A stretch of 35,255 nucleotides of DNA from Hyphomicrobiales bacterium (lineage in GTDB: Bacteria > Pseudomonadota > Alphaproteobacteria > Rhizobiales > Rhizobiaceae), in NCBI GenBank assembly GCA_900473185.1, contig UCKU01000006.1, positions 1-35,255 of the forward strand, read 5' to 3'. How positions within the stretch are numbered: the stretch's first letter is position 1; each line of letters opens with the position of its first letter. A program made the position numbers and the translations under genes. Below, one piece after another: positions 1 to 7,745 of this stretch. The notes under the pieces were generated by a model that saw nothing but the letters and a program-made list of their open reading frames with translations, was not told the origin of the DNA and ran no database searches.

Positions 1-561
1 GGCCCGCCCGCCCTCAATCACGACCCTGGCTTTGCCCTGATCCGTAATGAGCACGCCGCCCAGCGTAAGAAACTCCTCAAGCAAATGGCCGATCAATCGC
101 GGCAAATCGACCCAACCCTCCCCTGGATTGAAAATGGCGCCCGGCGACGTGACGGACCTGGCATCAACGCCCGGGGTCACACTCGCGATCTGGTCGGCCG
201 AAAGATGCCGAGCGTCATAGCCAATCGAGGTCTCGTAGTCGAAGGCGCGAACGATCTCGTTCCCCTCGCCCTCGGCGTCCCAGGTCAAGCCACCCTCAAA
301 GCGGAGCCAGTCCGCAGCGGGGTTACGTGCAGCCAGCGTGCGATAACGGTCGATCCCTGCCATGCGCAGCAAATGATAGGGTCTGGAACGCATGCGCGCA
401 GAATTGAGCCAGGAGAGCGAACGGCCCGAAGCACCGTTGGCCGGCGGACCGTCATTGATGATGGTCACCCGGATGCCGCGCCGGGCCAGTTGCAGACCGG
501 TGGAAACGCCGAAGATGCCGGCTCCGATGATGGCCGTTGAGCTGATGATGTTGTCGTTCAT
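1..561 (-). CDS. FAD-dependent oxidoreductase (DAO family), 3' end outside window
   Basis: This gene starts with ATG at 561 and stays open for 187 codons to the left edge, so the C-terminal part is missing. Residues 11-30 form a Rossmann dinucleotide-binding start (IIGAGIFGVSTGLQLARRG) with the GxGxxG glycines at 13-18, followed by a GASGRS(L)SW segment typical of DAO/glycine-oxidase-like flavoproteins. Members oxidise the C-N bond of amino acids, N-methyl amino acids or opine-like compounds with FAD. It lies downstream of, and in the same direction as, an amino-acid type ABC transporter, so it probably acts on the imported substrate. The SD is weak (GAAAGA region). The precise substrate cannot be read from the sequence. 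Confidence 0.85.
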   Translation of the reverse strand, partial: MNDNIISSTAIIGAGIFGVSTGLQLARRGIRVTIINDGPPANGASGRSLSWLNSARMRSRPYHLLRMAGIDRYRTLAARNPAADWLRFEGGLTWDAEGEGNEIVRAFDYETSIGYDARHLSADQIASVTPGVDARSVTSPGAIFNPGEGWVDLPRLIGHLLEEFLTLGGVLITDQGKARVVIEGGRA

Positions 562-604
562 TTTCGTGTCTTTCAATGGTTGTGCGTAATGATCGGGAGA
601 GAGA

Positions 605-725
605 TCAGAAGGCTTCCCAGCCGCCGGTCGTCGCTGAGCGAATGAGAACGTCAATCGCCTTTCATGTTGGCGATGGCATCATCCAGCCCTGACAAGAGCG
701 GTTCCCCGTTGAAACGGTTGAGGCA
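605..725 (-). pseudogene. Possible frameshifted C-terminal gene remnant
   Basis: Between the transporter stop (757) and the oxidoreductase start (561), two overlapping minus-strand frames read like protein with GC-rich third positions. Frame one (725 to the stop at 651) reads LNRFNGEPLLSGLDDAIANMKGD. A second frame continues from about 658 to a stop at 605 and reads KAIDVLIRSATTGGWEAF. A one-base slip near the AAAGG at 658-662 would join them into one C-terminal tail. The 'RFNGEPLL' stretch recalls the C-terminal 'RFxxGEPLL' of some D-2-hydroxyacid dehydrogenases, but this is too short to assign. Chance reading cannot be excluded. Confidence 0.3.
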
Positions 726-756
726 AGTATCATTGTCATCTCCATGCGCCTGGTGG

Positions 757-2265
757 TCAGAGCACTTCCGCGAGGAAGCGCTGGAGGCGCGGGCTTTCGG
801 GATTGTCGAAGATCGCCTCGGGCGTTCCCGCCTCGACCACGCGGCCCTCGTCCATGAACACGACCTGATCGGCGGCCCGACGGGCAAAGCCCATCTCGTG
901 GGTGACGACGACCATAGTCATTCCCTGCTTTCCAAGATCGGCCATAAGGTTGAGCACACCCTTGACCAGCTCGGGATCGAGCGCGCTTGTCACCTCGTCG
1001 AACAGAATGACCTCAGGCTCCATCGCCAGCGCGCGGGCGATCGCAACACGCTGCTGTTGACCGCCCGAAAGACCGCCGGGACGGTGATGTTGGCGGCTTG
1101 CAAGGCCGACATCAGCAAGCCGCGCCTTGGCAATGCGTTCGGCTTCAGCCTTCGGCAGGCCCTTGATCTTCGTCAGCGACAGCATGACGTTTTCGAGCGC
1201 GGTGTGATCGGGGAAGAGGTTGAAGTGCTGGAAGACCATGCCGACACGCCTGCGCAGCCGCTCAGGCTTCATGGCGAGAATGCTTTGTCCGTCGACAAGG
1301 ATATCCCCGCTCTTCGGCTCCACCAATCGGTTGAGGCAGCGCAAAAGAGTGGATTTACCCGAGCCGGACGGACCAATGATACAGGTGACACTACCAGCCT
1401 TCACCGTAAGGTCGACGCCCTTCAGCACATCGAGTTCACCATAGGCCATGCCAAGCCGGCGCACATCGAGGCTGCCACCCTTGAATTTAGGTTGAGATAT
1501 GCTGCCGGTGCCGTCGAGTTCGCTGACCTCCTCCAGCCCGCTGGTGATGATCGCAGGGCGCTGCTTGCCAAGTCTCAAGCGATTGTCGATCGCGTTGACG
1601 ACATGGGTCAGCGGCACGGTGACGATGAGATAGAAAATGCCTGCGAGCAGCAGCGGCGAAAGATTACCGGTTACGACCGCCTGGTCCTGCCCCACGCGAA
1701 AAATCTCGCGCTCCGATGCAAGCAGGCCGAGGAAGTAGACAAGGCTCGAATCCTTCACATTGCCGATGAACTGGTTGACAAGCGCCGGCAACACGCGGCG
1801 CACGCCTTGGGGCACGACGATCAACCGCATGCCCTGGCCGTAACTCATACTCAGCGCCCGACACGCCTCCATCTGGCCGCGATCGACGCTCTGAATGCCT
1901 GAGCGGAAGATTTCGCCGATATAGGCACCGGCAATCAGACTGAGCGCCAGGATGCCAAGGGGATAGGGCGACGGGCCGAAGAGTTCGCGTCCAATGCGCG
2001 CAAAGCCCTGGCCAATCAGAAGAATGGTGACGATGGCCGGCAGACCGCGGAAGACATCCGTGTAGATGCGGGCGGGAACGCGCAGCCAAGGTGAGCGAGA
2101 GATGCCCATGATGGCAAGCACCATGCCAATGACGACGCCAAGCACGGTCGAAGCTGCGGCCAGGATCAATGTATTCTTCAGGCCGACCGTGATCATGGTC
2201 GGCAGGACTTCGGCCATCGCATTCCAGTCAAGGAAGCTACGACGCAGATTTTCAAGCCAGTTCAT
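757..2265 (-). CDS. Amino-acid type ABC transporter, fused permease and ATP-binding protein
   Basis: A 502-residue fusion of both inner-membrane and energy modules of a polar amino-acid (PAAT/HisMQ-P) importer. Residues 1-235 carry the permease, with several hydrophobic segments and an EAA-type loop (GQMEACRALSMSYGQG...PQGVRRVLPAL, roughly 130-162). From about 265 the ABC ATPase follows: Walker A GPSGSGKST at 298-306, signature LSGGQQQ at 399-405, Walker B VILFDE at 419-424. The D-loop neighbourhood reads DEVTSALD where DEPTSALD is usual. I chose ATG at 2265 because AGGG precedes it by about eight bases; an upstream TTG at 2301 has no SD. It follows the binding protein after a stem-loop and precedes the FAD oxidoreductase. 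Confidence 0.93.
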   Translation of the reverse strand: MNWLENLRRSFLDWNAMAEVLPTMITVGLKNTLILAAASTVLGVVIGMVLAIMGISRSPWLRVPARIYTDVFRGLPAIVTILLIGQGFARIGRELFGPSPYPLGILALSLIAGAYIGEIFRSGIQSVDRGQMEACRALSMSYGQGMRLIVVPQGVRRVLPALVNQFIGNVKDSSLVYFLGLLASEREIFRVGQDQAVVTGNLSPLLLAGIFYLIVTVPLTHVVNAIDNRLRLGKQRPAIITSGLEEVSELDGTGSISQPKFKGGSLDVRRLGMAYGELDVLKGVDLTVKAGSVTCIIGPSGSGKSTLLRCLNRLVEPKSGDILVDGQSILAMKPERLRRRVGMVFQHFNLFPDHTALENVMLSLTKIKGLPKAEAERIAKARLADVGLASRQHHRPGGLSGGQQQRVAIARALAMEPEVILFDEVTSALDPELVKGVLNLMADLGKQGMTMVVVTHEMGFARRAADQVVFMDEGRVVEAGTPEAIFDNPESPRLQRFLAEVL

Positions 2266-2288
2266 CAAATGATCCCTTGCAAGAAAGG

Positions 2289-2316
2289 CCGGCCCGACCA
2301 ACAGAGGTCGGACCGG
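2289..2316 (-). terminator. Stem-loop between binding-protein and permease genes
   Basis: Arms at 2289-2299 and 2306-2316 form an 11-bp stem with a six-base loop. The single non-Watson-Crick position is a G-U pair when transcribed on the minus strand. It lies in the 60-bp gap between the binding protein stop and the permease start and is followed by CTTTCTT rather than a long U-run. Such intercistronic hairpins commonly stabilise or attenuate message so that binding protein exceeds permease; that role is inferred. Confidence 0.55.
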
Positions 2317-2325
2317 AAGGTGGCA

Positions 2326-3159
2326 TCACTGCTTGGGAAGATAGGCGTCTGGCATGGGAGTGCCGGGGAACCATTTTTCGTGGAGCTTCTTCCAGGTTCC
2401 GTCCTGCATGGCGGCATGAAGACCCTTGTTCAGAGCTTCGCGCAATGCGTCGTTGCCCTTGCGGACGACGAAGCCGGCTGGCGCATCAAAACTCGGGATG
2501 TTGATCGCCACCTTCAGCACCGGGTAACGCGCCGAATAGTCCTTGGCAGCCTCGTAGTCGAGGAAATGCGCATCGACCGTTCCGTTGTTGAGGGCCGACA
2601 CAGCAGAGTTGTTGTCCGGAAATTTCACGAGGTCGGCACTCGTGAAGTTCTTCTGTGCATAGATTTCCTGCAGCGTTCCCTGTACGACGCCGAGCCGCTT
2701 GCCCTTGAGGCCCGCAACGTCGGTAATGCCGGCATCCGACGTCAACACGGTGAGGTAACCCGCAAGATAACCATCGGAGAAATCGACCGTCTCCTTGCGC
2801 TTTGCGGTGGTACCGATTGCGGCGGCCGCAACGTCGAAACGACTGTTGGCGACCGATGGCATAAGGGCCGAGAATTCCTGGCCGGTGAAGACAACCTGCT
2901 CTTTTTTGAAGCCCATGCGCTCGGCGACATTGAGAAAGAGTTCGATGTCAAAGCCGGTGAAATTGCCGTCAGCGGTCGTGAAAGCGTAGGGCTTGGCGTC
3001 ACCCATCGTGCCGACGCTGATAACGCCCGGATCGATCAGGCCATAGGGATTATCTTCGGCAGAGGCCGGCGCTGCACCTGCAGAAAGGCCAAGGGCGATG
3101 GCAAAAAGGGCGACGCGAACTCTGGCGAAGGGGGACGTGACAATCTCGGGAAATTTCAT
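2326..3159 (-). CDS. Family-3 ABC substrate-binding protein
   Basis: A 277-residue periplasmic amino-acid type solute-binding protein (SBP_bac_3 family). The N-terminus is a signal peptide with a hydrophobic core ([15 protein letters not shown]) and probable cleavage after PASA. The mature part has family landmarks: [18 protein letters not shown] early, '[26 protein letters not shown]' in the middle and [18 protein letters not shown] near the end. ATG at 3159 is preferred over an ATG at 3216 because it has AGAGGAG upstream and gives a proper signal peptide. It is first in the operon with the fused permease/ATPase and the FAD oxidoreductase, and is divergent from the LacI-family regulator. Confidence 0.93.
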   Translation of the reverse strand: MKFPEIVTSPFARVRVALFAIALGLSAGAAPASAEDNPYGLIDPGVISVGTMGDAKPYAFTTADGNFTGFDIELFLNVAERMGFKKEQVVFTGQEFSALMPSVANSRFDVAAAAIGTTAKRKETVDFSDGYLAGYLTVLTSDAGITDVAGLKGKRLGVVQGTLQEIYAQKNFTSADLVKFPDNNSAVSALNNGTVDAHFLDYEAAKDYSARYPVLKVAINIPSFDAPAGFVVRKGNDALREALNKGLHAAMQDGTWKKLHEKWFPGTPMPDAYLPKQ

Positions 3160-3247
3160 CGTTTCATTCTCCTCTGGTGGTATCGTTTGCGATTTTCCAC
3201 GACGCAAGGGTCCCATCCGGGCGACGGCAGAAACCGCACGTCCGGCC

Positions 3248-3261
3248 CATGCGATCGCATG
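3248..3261. promoter_or_regulatory. 14-bp perfect palindrome CATGCGATCGCATG
   Basis: A perfect 14-bp inverted repeat in the leader of the binding-protein gene, about 90 bp before its start and 24 bp from the nearer LacI-type operator. Its sequence differs from those operators, so it may be a site for a second regulator or a hairpin-forming leader element. No factor can be named. Confidence 0.35.
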
Positions 3262-3285
3262 TCGGATTTCGATGGATTTTTATAT

Positions 3286-3297
3286 GAGACCGGTCTC
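3286..3297. promoter_or_regulatory. LacI-type operator 1 (GAGACCGGTCTC)
   Basis: A 12-bp perfect palindrome with the central CG typical of LacI-family operators. It is repeated exactly 22 bp further on (centre to centre), which places both on the same face of the helix. It lies in the 227-bp divergent region between the family-3 transporter operon and the LacI-family gene, so that regulator is the likely ligand. Confidence 0.75.
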
Positions 3298-3305
3298 TTT
3301 TTAAA

Positions 3306-3334
3306 TTGAGACCGGTCTCATTGGCTTTTATCAA
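3306..3334 (+). promoter_or_regulatory. Candidate sigma-70 promoter of the LacI-family gene
   Basis: TTGAGA (3306-3311, five of six to TTGACA), a 17-bp spacer and TATCAA (3329-3334, four of six to TATAAT) precede the regulator start by about 50 bp. The -35 lies inside operator 2. This assignment is by consensus matching only. Confidence 0.4.
3307..3320. promoter_or_regulatory. LacI-type operator 2 (TGAGACCGGTCTCA)
   Basis: A 14-bp perfect palindrome containing the same 12-bp core as operator 1, 22 bp away. It overlaps the candidate -35 element of the regulator gene (TTGAGA, 3306-3311), which would give autorepression. The AT-rich spacer between the two operators (TTTTTAAATT) is suited to a divergent promoter. 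Confidence 0.75.
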
Positions 3335-3386
3335 TTGTTATCTTCGCATTTGCTAGTCGTCAATATCTCTTGTAAGGCTAGTTTTC

Positions 3387-4466
3387 ATGGATCCGAACTC
3401 ACCTCAAACCGCCTCCGTTACGGTGGCCGATGTCGCGCGCAAGGCGGGCGTATCAAAGGCAACCGCTGCGCGCGTGCTGGGCGGCTATGGGACCGTCAGC
3501 GATCGGGTGCGCGATGCTGTCACCGCCGCCGCCCGCGCGCTCGACTATCGGCCCAACGAACTTGCACGCAGTATGACGACGGGACGTTCCGGCACGATCG
3601 GCGTGGTCGTAGGCGATATTGAAAACCCCTTCTTCAGCCTCGCGATGCGCGGGATCACAGACGTCGCCCGGCAAGCCGGCTTTACCGTCATCCTTATCAA
3701 TTCGGGGGAAGACGTATCGGCAGAAAAAGCCGCGATCCGGACGCTGATTGCCAAGCGGGTAGACGGTCTGATCGTCTCTCCGGCCAAGGAGACCGACGTT
3801 GAGCATCTTCGGGAGGTTGTCGGTTCAGGACGGCCACTGGCGTTGCTGGACCGCGGCATCAATGCTTTCGAGGTTGATACGGTCATTGCCGACGACCGGC
3901 AGGCAGCCGAGGGTGTCACACGCCAGCTTATCGCGTTGGGACACCGCCATATCGCCTATCTCACGGCCTGCGACACACCCGATCACCTTTTCCGAACGCC
4001 TGGTGACATCAATACCGGTTCCGTCCGCAGACGAATTGAGGGGTTTCTTAGCACCTGTCGCGAGGCCGGTCTTGGCCCGGTCGAACACTGGATTCACATG
4101 GGCGCCGTGATCCCCGAGCAAACGCGTCAGATCGCCGAGCGGCTGCTCGAGGCAAAGGATCGTCCAACGGCAATTATCGCCTCCGACAGCGTGATCGGGC
4201 TGGAAGTGTTCAAGACGAGCCGCGCGATCGGGCTGGCAATTCCAGATGATCTGTCACTCATCTCATTTCATGATGCTGACTGGACCGCGGTCACCTCTCC
4301 TCCCGTAACGGTCGTGCGCCAACCGGTCTATCAACTTGGTGAAATGGCTGCGCGTCTTCTCGTCGAGCGCTTGAACGGGTTTGCGGGGCCAGGACGCGAA
4401 GTCGTCCTTCAGACAGAATTCGTTGAACGTGCGTCTATCTCCAGCGCTCCGAGCCTACCGCGATAG
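3387..4466 (+). CDS. LacI-family transcriptional regulator
   Basis: A 359-residue regulator. Residues 12-31 form the LacI helix-turn-helix (VTVADVARKAGVSKATAARV), followed by the hinge helix (YRPNELARSM, about 54-63) and a periplasmic-binding-protein-like effector domain starting with GTIGVVVGDIENPFF. The C-terminal part has the usual 'PDDLSLISFHDADWT' and 'VRQPVYQLGEMAARLL' segments. AAGG lies about nine bases before the ATG. It is divergent from the family-3 ABC operon, with two operator-like palindromes between. LacI members usually sense sugars, yet the transporter here is of amino-acid type, so the inducer may be an amino-sugar or opine-like compound. That last step is inference. Confidence 0.92.
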   Translation: MDPNSPQTASVTVADVARKAGVSKATAARVLGGYGTVSDRVRDAVTAAARALDYRPNELARSMTTGRSGTIGVVVGDIENPFFSLAMRGITDVARQAGFTVILINSGEDVSAEKAAIRTLIAKRVDGLIVSPAKETDVEHLREVVGSGRPLALLDRGINAFEVDTVIADDRQAAEGVTRQLIALGHRHIAYLTACDTPDHLFRTPGDINTGSVRRRIEGFLSTCREAGLGPVEHWIHMGAVIPEQTRQIAERLLEAKDRPTAIIASDSVIGLEVFKTSRAIGLAIPDDLSLISFHDADWTAVTSPPVTVVRQPVYQLGEMAARLLVERLNGFAGPGREVVLQTEFVERASISSAPSLPR

Positions 4467-4673
4467 CCCTCCACGCGGTCCGGACCGCACTGCCCTTGCG
4501 CCCATCATGACGGCACATCTACTGATCCTCTACTGAATCAGCAAAACGCGCTCGAAACCATCAGCAAATGCGCGTCAGCGCCCTTTTCGGGCGGCCCAGA
4601 CGACCAATCCCGCCGAATCGCACTGGTCACAATCGTCCTATTTTGCGATCGACAAGAGCTCTAAGCACCGCCG
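4467..4673. other. Convergent intergenic region, 207 bp
   Basis: This lies between the ends of the LacI-family gene and the GntR-family gene. No coding signal was seen. A short GCCC/GGGC hairpin occurs at 4580-4592, but it has no T-run on either side. Confidence 0.6.
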
Positions 4674-5414
4674 CTACAGAGAAACGGACGGGGCTTTTAA
4701 GCCGGCATATTCCTCGTAGGAATCCTCGACGGTGAGGATATGGCTTCGCATCGTATCGGCGGCAAGTTCGCGGTTGCCCTGCAGGATGGCGACGAGGATC
4801 GCGTCATGTTCTTTGTACGATTTCGCCAAACGTCCTGTGGTCAGAAACTGTGCGCGACGAAACGGCGATAGCCGCCGACGTGTCGCGAGCGTGATCTCCA
4901 CAAGGTAGGCGTTGTGGCTGCCGGCATAGATCGCCGCATGAAACTTCTCGTTGAGCACATGGTAATGGCTCGGATCGTTTTCCTTGAGAATCTGGGCAAG
5001 GCCTTCGTGAATGGTCTCGAGATTGCGCCGTTCCGAAAGGGTCATGCTGGCGGCGGCAAGGCTTGCGCAAAGCGCTTCAAGCTCCGCCATGACGTGAAAC
5101 ATCTGCCGCAGATGTTCCGGCGAAGGACGGGTGACGATTGCGCTACGATGCGGCCGCGTCTCAACGAGGCCCATGGCTGCCAGGTCCCGGATTGCTTCCC
5201 GCAAGGGGGTTCGCGAAACGCCGTAGCTTGCGGCAATCTCGGTCTCGTCGAGCGGCATTCCCGGCGAGAGCTTGCCATCGACGATATCGTCTGCAAGGCG
5301 CGTGCGCACTTCCTCGGCACGCGTCAGCTTCCGCCGCGATCCGGCTTCCTTGATCAAGGAATTGTCTTCGCCCCGGCGGGGTCTAGTCTTCATTATGTTG
5401 TCCAAAGCGGCCAT
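4674..5414 (-). CDS. GntR-family regulator, FCD (FadR-like) subgroup
   Basis: A 246-residue regulator with an N-terminal winged helix-turn-helix at about 32-98 (LSPGMPLDETEIAASYGVSR then TPLREAIRDLAAMGLVETRP) and a C-terminal all-helical FCD domain. The FCD metal-ligand positions appear as N155, H159, H203 and H225; the first is Asn where Asp is usual. ATG at 5414 begins 14 bases after the exporter stop; an ATG at 5393 is an alternative start. It is the last gene of the operon hydrolase-exporter-regulator. The 18-bp palindrome upstream of that operon is a good candidate for its binding site, making it autoregulatory and able to act on the divergent uptake operon. Confidence 0.9.
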   Translation of the reverse strand: MAALDNIMKTRPRRGEDNSLIKEAGSRRKLTRAEEVRTRLADDIVDGKLSPGMPLDETEIAASYGVSRTPLREAIRDLAAMGLVETRPHRSAIVTRPSPEHLRQMFHVMAELEALCASLAAASMTLSERRNLETIHEGLAQILKENDPSHYHVLNEKFHAAIYAGSHNAYLVEITLATRRRLSPFRRAQFLTTGRLAKSYKEHDAILVAILQGNRELAADTMRSHILTVEDSYEEYAGLKAPSVSL

Positions 5415-5428
5415 CTTTGCGAGTATTC

Positions 5429-6859
5429 TTATGTCGGACTGGTGAGCTTGCGCAACATGCTTCGACCTCGGCGTGTATTGGACGGACCCGTCACCGATAT
5501 AACCGCGCTATCGGCAAGCCTCCTCCAGCGCAGGAGAAGCGTGCAGGCGACGCTTGTAATGCCCACCAATACGCCGAACCAGATGCCGACGGCGCCGAGA
5601 CCGAGCCCGAAGGCGAGAAAGATTGCGATTGGCATGCCGAGCAGCCAATAACCGCAGAGACCAATGATCATCGGCACTTTCGTGTCCTTCAAACCGCGCA
5701 GGGCGCCATTGGCTGCCGACTGCATGCCATCGAAGATGAGAAACGCCGCGAGGATCATGATCAGCTTTTGCGCCAGCGCCTGGATCGCCGAAAAATCGGC
5801 GGCCTCTTCAGCGAGGAACATGCCGGTGATGTCTTCTGACGCCACCAGCAGGATTGCGCCGAACAGCGCCATCAGGCCGGCTGCGGCGATCAGTGAGATA
5901 TTGCCAGCTAGCCGGGCGGCCGCGTCTCTGCCGGCACCCAGATGGTAGGCGACGCGGACGGTTGCCGCCTGGCCAATCGCAACGATCGGGTTGAAGGCGA
6001 TGTTGTTCAGCGTATAGGCAATCTGGTTGGCAACGATTGCAACCGTCCCCAAGCCGCTGGTAATCAGTGTCAGCACCAGCGTCATACCGAGCTCCGCCGC
6101 ATAGATCAGGGCGATTGGCCAGCCGATCGACCAGACATCCCTCGCCGCCTTTGCCGCCGTCGGAAAGGCGCTGCGGAACGTCGAAAGCGGCAAATGTCCT
6201 CGTGCAATTGCATAGGCCGTCAAACCACCGGCGATCAGCCACCAGGCGATCACATAGGCGAGGCCGGCACCCGCAATCCCATGGCCGGGATCGCCGAAGG
6301 CACCAAAGGCGAGAACCGATAGAAGCGGTACATAACAGAGCGCCCCAAGCCCGACCGATACCATGATCAGCCAGGATTTTCCCGATACCGAGCAATAGAG
6401 ACGGATCGGAGCGATCCACAGGATAGCCGGCAGCGCCCAGGCCGCCCGACTGATGAACTGCTCTACATCGCCAAGAATTTCGGACGCGACACCGAACGGC
6501 GCAAGTACGGACGGCAGATTGAGGAGGATTGTCATCGATAGGAGCGAAAAGACGAGGCCGACCAGCACGGCCCCGCCATAGGCATAGGCTGCGCCATCCT
6601 CCTCAACCGTCCTCGTTTCGCTTCTTCCTTTTGCGGCCGCCATCAGCGGGTGCGCGCCGGCGATCACACCCTGGGAGACGACCGTCAGCGCCTGGATGAA
6701 GATGGCGCAGAGGCCACCGGCCGCGAGCGCCGAGCCGCTGAGGCGGCCGAGCATGACGCTCGCCGCCAAGCTCATGACGAGCTGGCTCGCCTGGGTCACC
6801 GCCAGGGGAGCTGCGATGCCTGCCAGCGAGCGCAGTTCATTCCATGTCGTACGGCTCAT
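5429..6859 (-). CDS. MATE-family efflux transporter
   Basis: A 476-residue polytopic membrane protein with about twelve hydrophobic segments and MATE landmarks: an N-terminal 'IAAPLAVTQASQLVMSLAASVMLGRLSG' region, and a second half beginning 'IGWPIALIYAAELGMTLVLTLITSGLG' followed by 'VAIVANQIAYTLNNIAFNPIVAIGQAATVRVAYHLGAG'. MATE proteins expel cationic or amphipathic compounds with H+ or Na+ antiport. It sits 11 bp after the hydrolase stop and 14 bp before the GntR gene in one operon. This suggests it exports a toxic substrate or product connected with the hydrolase. The substrate is unknown. Confidence 0.93.
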   Translation of the reverse strand: MSRTTWNELRSLAGIAAPLAVTQASQLVMSLAASVMLGRLSGSALAAGGLCAIFIQALTVVSQGVIAGAHPLMAAAKGRSETRTVEEDGAAYAYGGAVLVGLVFSLLSMTILLNLPSVLAPFGVASEILGDVEQFISRAAWALPAILWIAPIRLYCSVSGKSWLIMVSVGLGALCYVPLLSVLAFGAFGDPGHGIAGAGLAYVIAWWLIAGGLTAYAIARGHLPLSTFRSAFPTAAKAARDVWSIGWPIALIYAAELGMTLVLTLITSGLGTVAIVANQIAYTLNNIAFNPIVAIGQAATVRVAYHLGAGRDAAARLAGNISLIAAAGLMALFGAILLVASEDITGMFLAEEAADFSAIQALAQKLIMILAAFLIFDGMQSAANGALRGLKDTKVPMIIGLCGYWLLGMPIAIFLAFGLGLGAVGIWFGVLVGITSVACTLLLRWRRLADSAVISVTGPSNTRRGRSMLRKLTSPT

Positions 6860-6870
6860 GCTTGTCCCGA

Positions 6871-7506
6871 TCAGGCTGCGGCGACCTGACCGGCGAAGGC
6901 ATTAATGACCTCCTGGGCGCTGCGGCGGGCACCGGCCTGCAGATATTCCATGGCGACCAGCGCCGCATCATGTGCAGCCTGCCCGGAACCGGATACGCAA
7001 TCCTCGATGACGCGGCAGTAATAATCGCCCTGGTGCGCATCGACGAAGCTGTAATGGATGCAGACATCGGTGAAGCCGCCGACGAAGAACAGGGTCTCGG
7101 CTTTGACGGCTTTCAGCAGGATTTCCATTTCGGTGCCGTAGAAGACCGAATAGCGGCGCTTGGTAATGCGCAGGTCGTCCGGACGCATCTCCATTTCCTC
7201 GACCGGGAATGGCGTGCCCGGCGAGCTTTCGAGGCAATGGATGCTTTCCGAACCATCCAGCTCGCGCCCGAAGTCGATCAGGTTATCGCGATGGGCTTCC
7301 TGCACGAAGATGACGGGAATGCCGGCCTTGCGGGCCGCATCCACCACCGACTTCGCACGCCAGTTGCGCTCGATATGATCGCCCATGAATTCCAGACGCG
7401 ACGTCTTCGGACGCGGCATGAAGCCCGATTTTTGAATATCGACAACGATCAGGGCGGCACGCCCAACGATCATAGGCTTCGGCACGATCGGATTTCCAGA
7501 CGTCAT
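6871..7506 (-). CDS. Isochorismatase-family cysteine hydrolase (copy A)
   Basis: A 211-residue member of the isochorismatase-like hydrolases, which include N-carbamoylsarcosine, biuret and ureidoacrylate amidohydrolases and nicotinamidase. The catalytic triad is visible as D23 (VVDIQK), K116 (ITKRRYS) and C149 (TDVCIHY). I chose ATG at 7506 by alignment with the paralogue at 11680. An in-frame ATG at 7542 also has a good SD (AGG six bases before) and would add 12 residues. It heads the operon with the MATE exporter and GntR regulator. The two copies share the PMIVG start, VVDIQK, KRRYS and HY(S/T)F(V/A)D segments, so they arose by duplication and may act on successive or related amides. Confidence 0.92.
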   Translation of the reverse strand: MTSGNPIVPKPMIVGRAALIVVDIQKSGFMPRPKTSRLEFMGDHIERNWRAKSVVDAARKAGIPVIFVQEAHRDNLIDFGRELDGSESIHCLESSPGTPFPVEEMEMRPDDLRITKRRYSVFYGTEMEILLKAVKAETLFFVGGFTDVCIHYSFVDAHQGDYYCRVIEDCVSGSGQAAHDAALVAMEYLQAGARRSAQEVINAFAGQVAAA

Positions 7507-7592
7507 TTTCACTCGCTCGCTTTGAATAAACACCAAGGCCATCGCTCGCCTTTGCCCATTAAAAGGCGTGAGAAACGGCTTTCACGGCGAGG

Positions 7593-7620
7593 ATTATACA
7601 CGACGAATTTCAGTATGCAA
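7593..7620 (-). promoter_or_regulatory. Candidate sigma-70 promoter of the hydrolase-MATE-GntR operon
   Basis: A perfect TATAAT on the minus strand (7598-7593) stands 16 bp downstream of TTGCAT (7620-7615), a poor -35 match. The -35 is inside the 18-bp palindrome, so a bound repressor would occlude it. The -10 is convincing; the -35 is not. Confidence 0.5.
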
Positions 7621-7630
7621 TATTGCATAC
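7613..7630. promoter_or_regulatory. 18-bp perfect palindrome, probable GntR operator
   Basis: GTATGCAATATTGCATAC is a perfect inverted repeat in the 302-bp divergent region (7507-7808). An overlapping ATTGCATACAAT (7622-7633) resembles the TTGTATACAA-like sites of several FCD-type GntR proteins. Two smaller palindromes follow: ATGCGCAT at 7632-7639 and GGCATATGCC at 7648-7657, all sharing a GCAT core. Placement over the minus-strand -35 fits repression by the GntR protein encoded in this operon. Confidence 0.65.
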
Positions 7631-7745
7631 AATGCGCATATTATTTGGGCATATGCCTATTTCCCTTCAAGATTTAAGCTGCAATAAAAGTAATAAAAAC
7701 CGTCATTTTTTCTGTAATTATATGTTTTCAAACGATTATTTTAAT

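Noticed and set aside
722..743. Short leader peptide starting at an ATG after GGAG, downstream of the fused ABC gene
   Set aside because: The frame is only about two dozen codons, does not match the protein-like frames there, and has no attenuator structure.
664..1902. 412-codon open frame on the plus strand opposite the fused ABC protein
   Set aside because: Antisense shadow of a gene with intact Walker motifs; no domain or SD of its own.
4580..4592. Hairpin GCCC-TTTTC-GGGC as terminator of the LacI-family gene
   Set aside because: Only four base pairs and no T-run; not enough to call a terminator.
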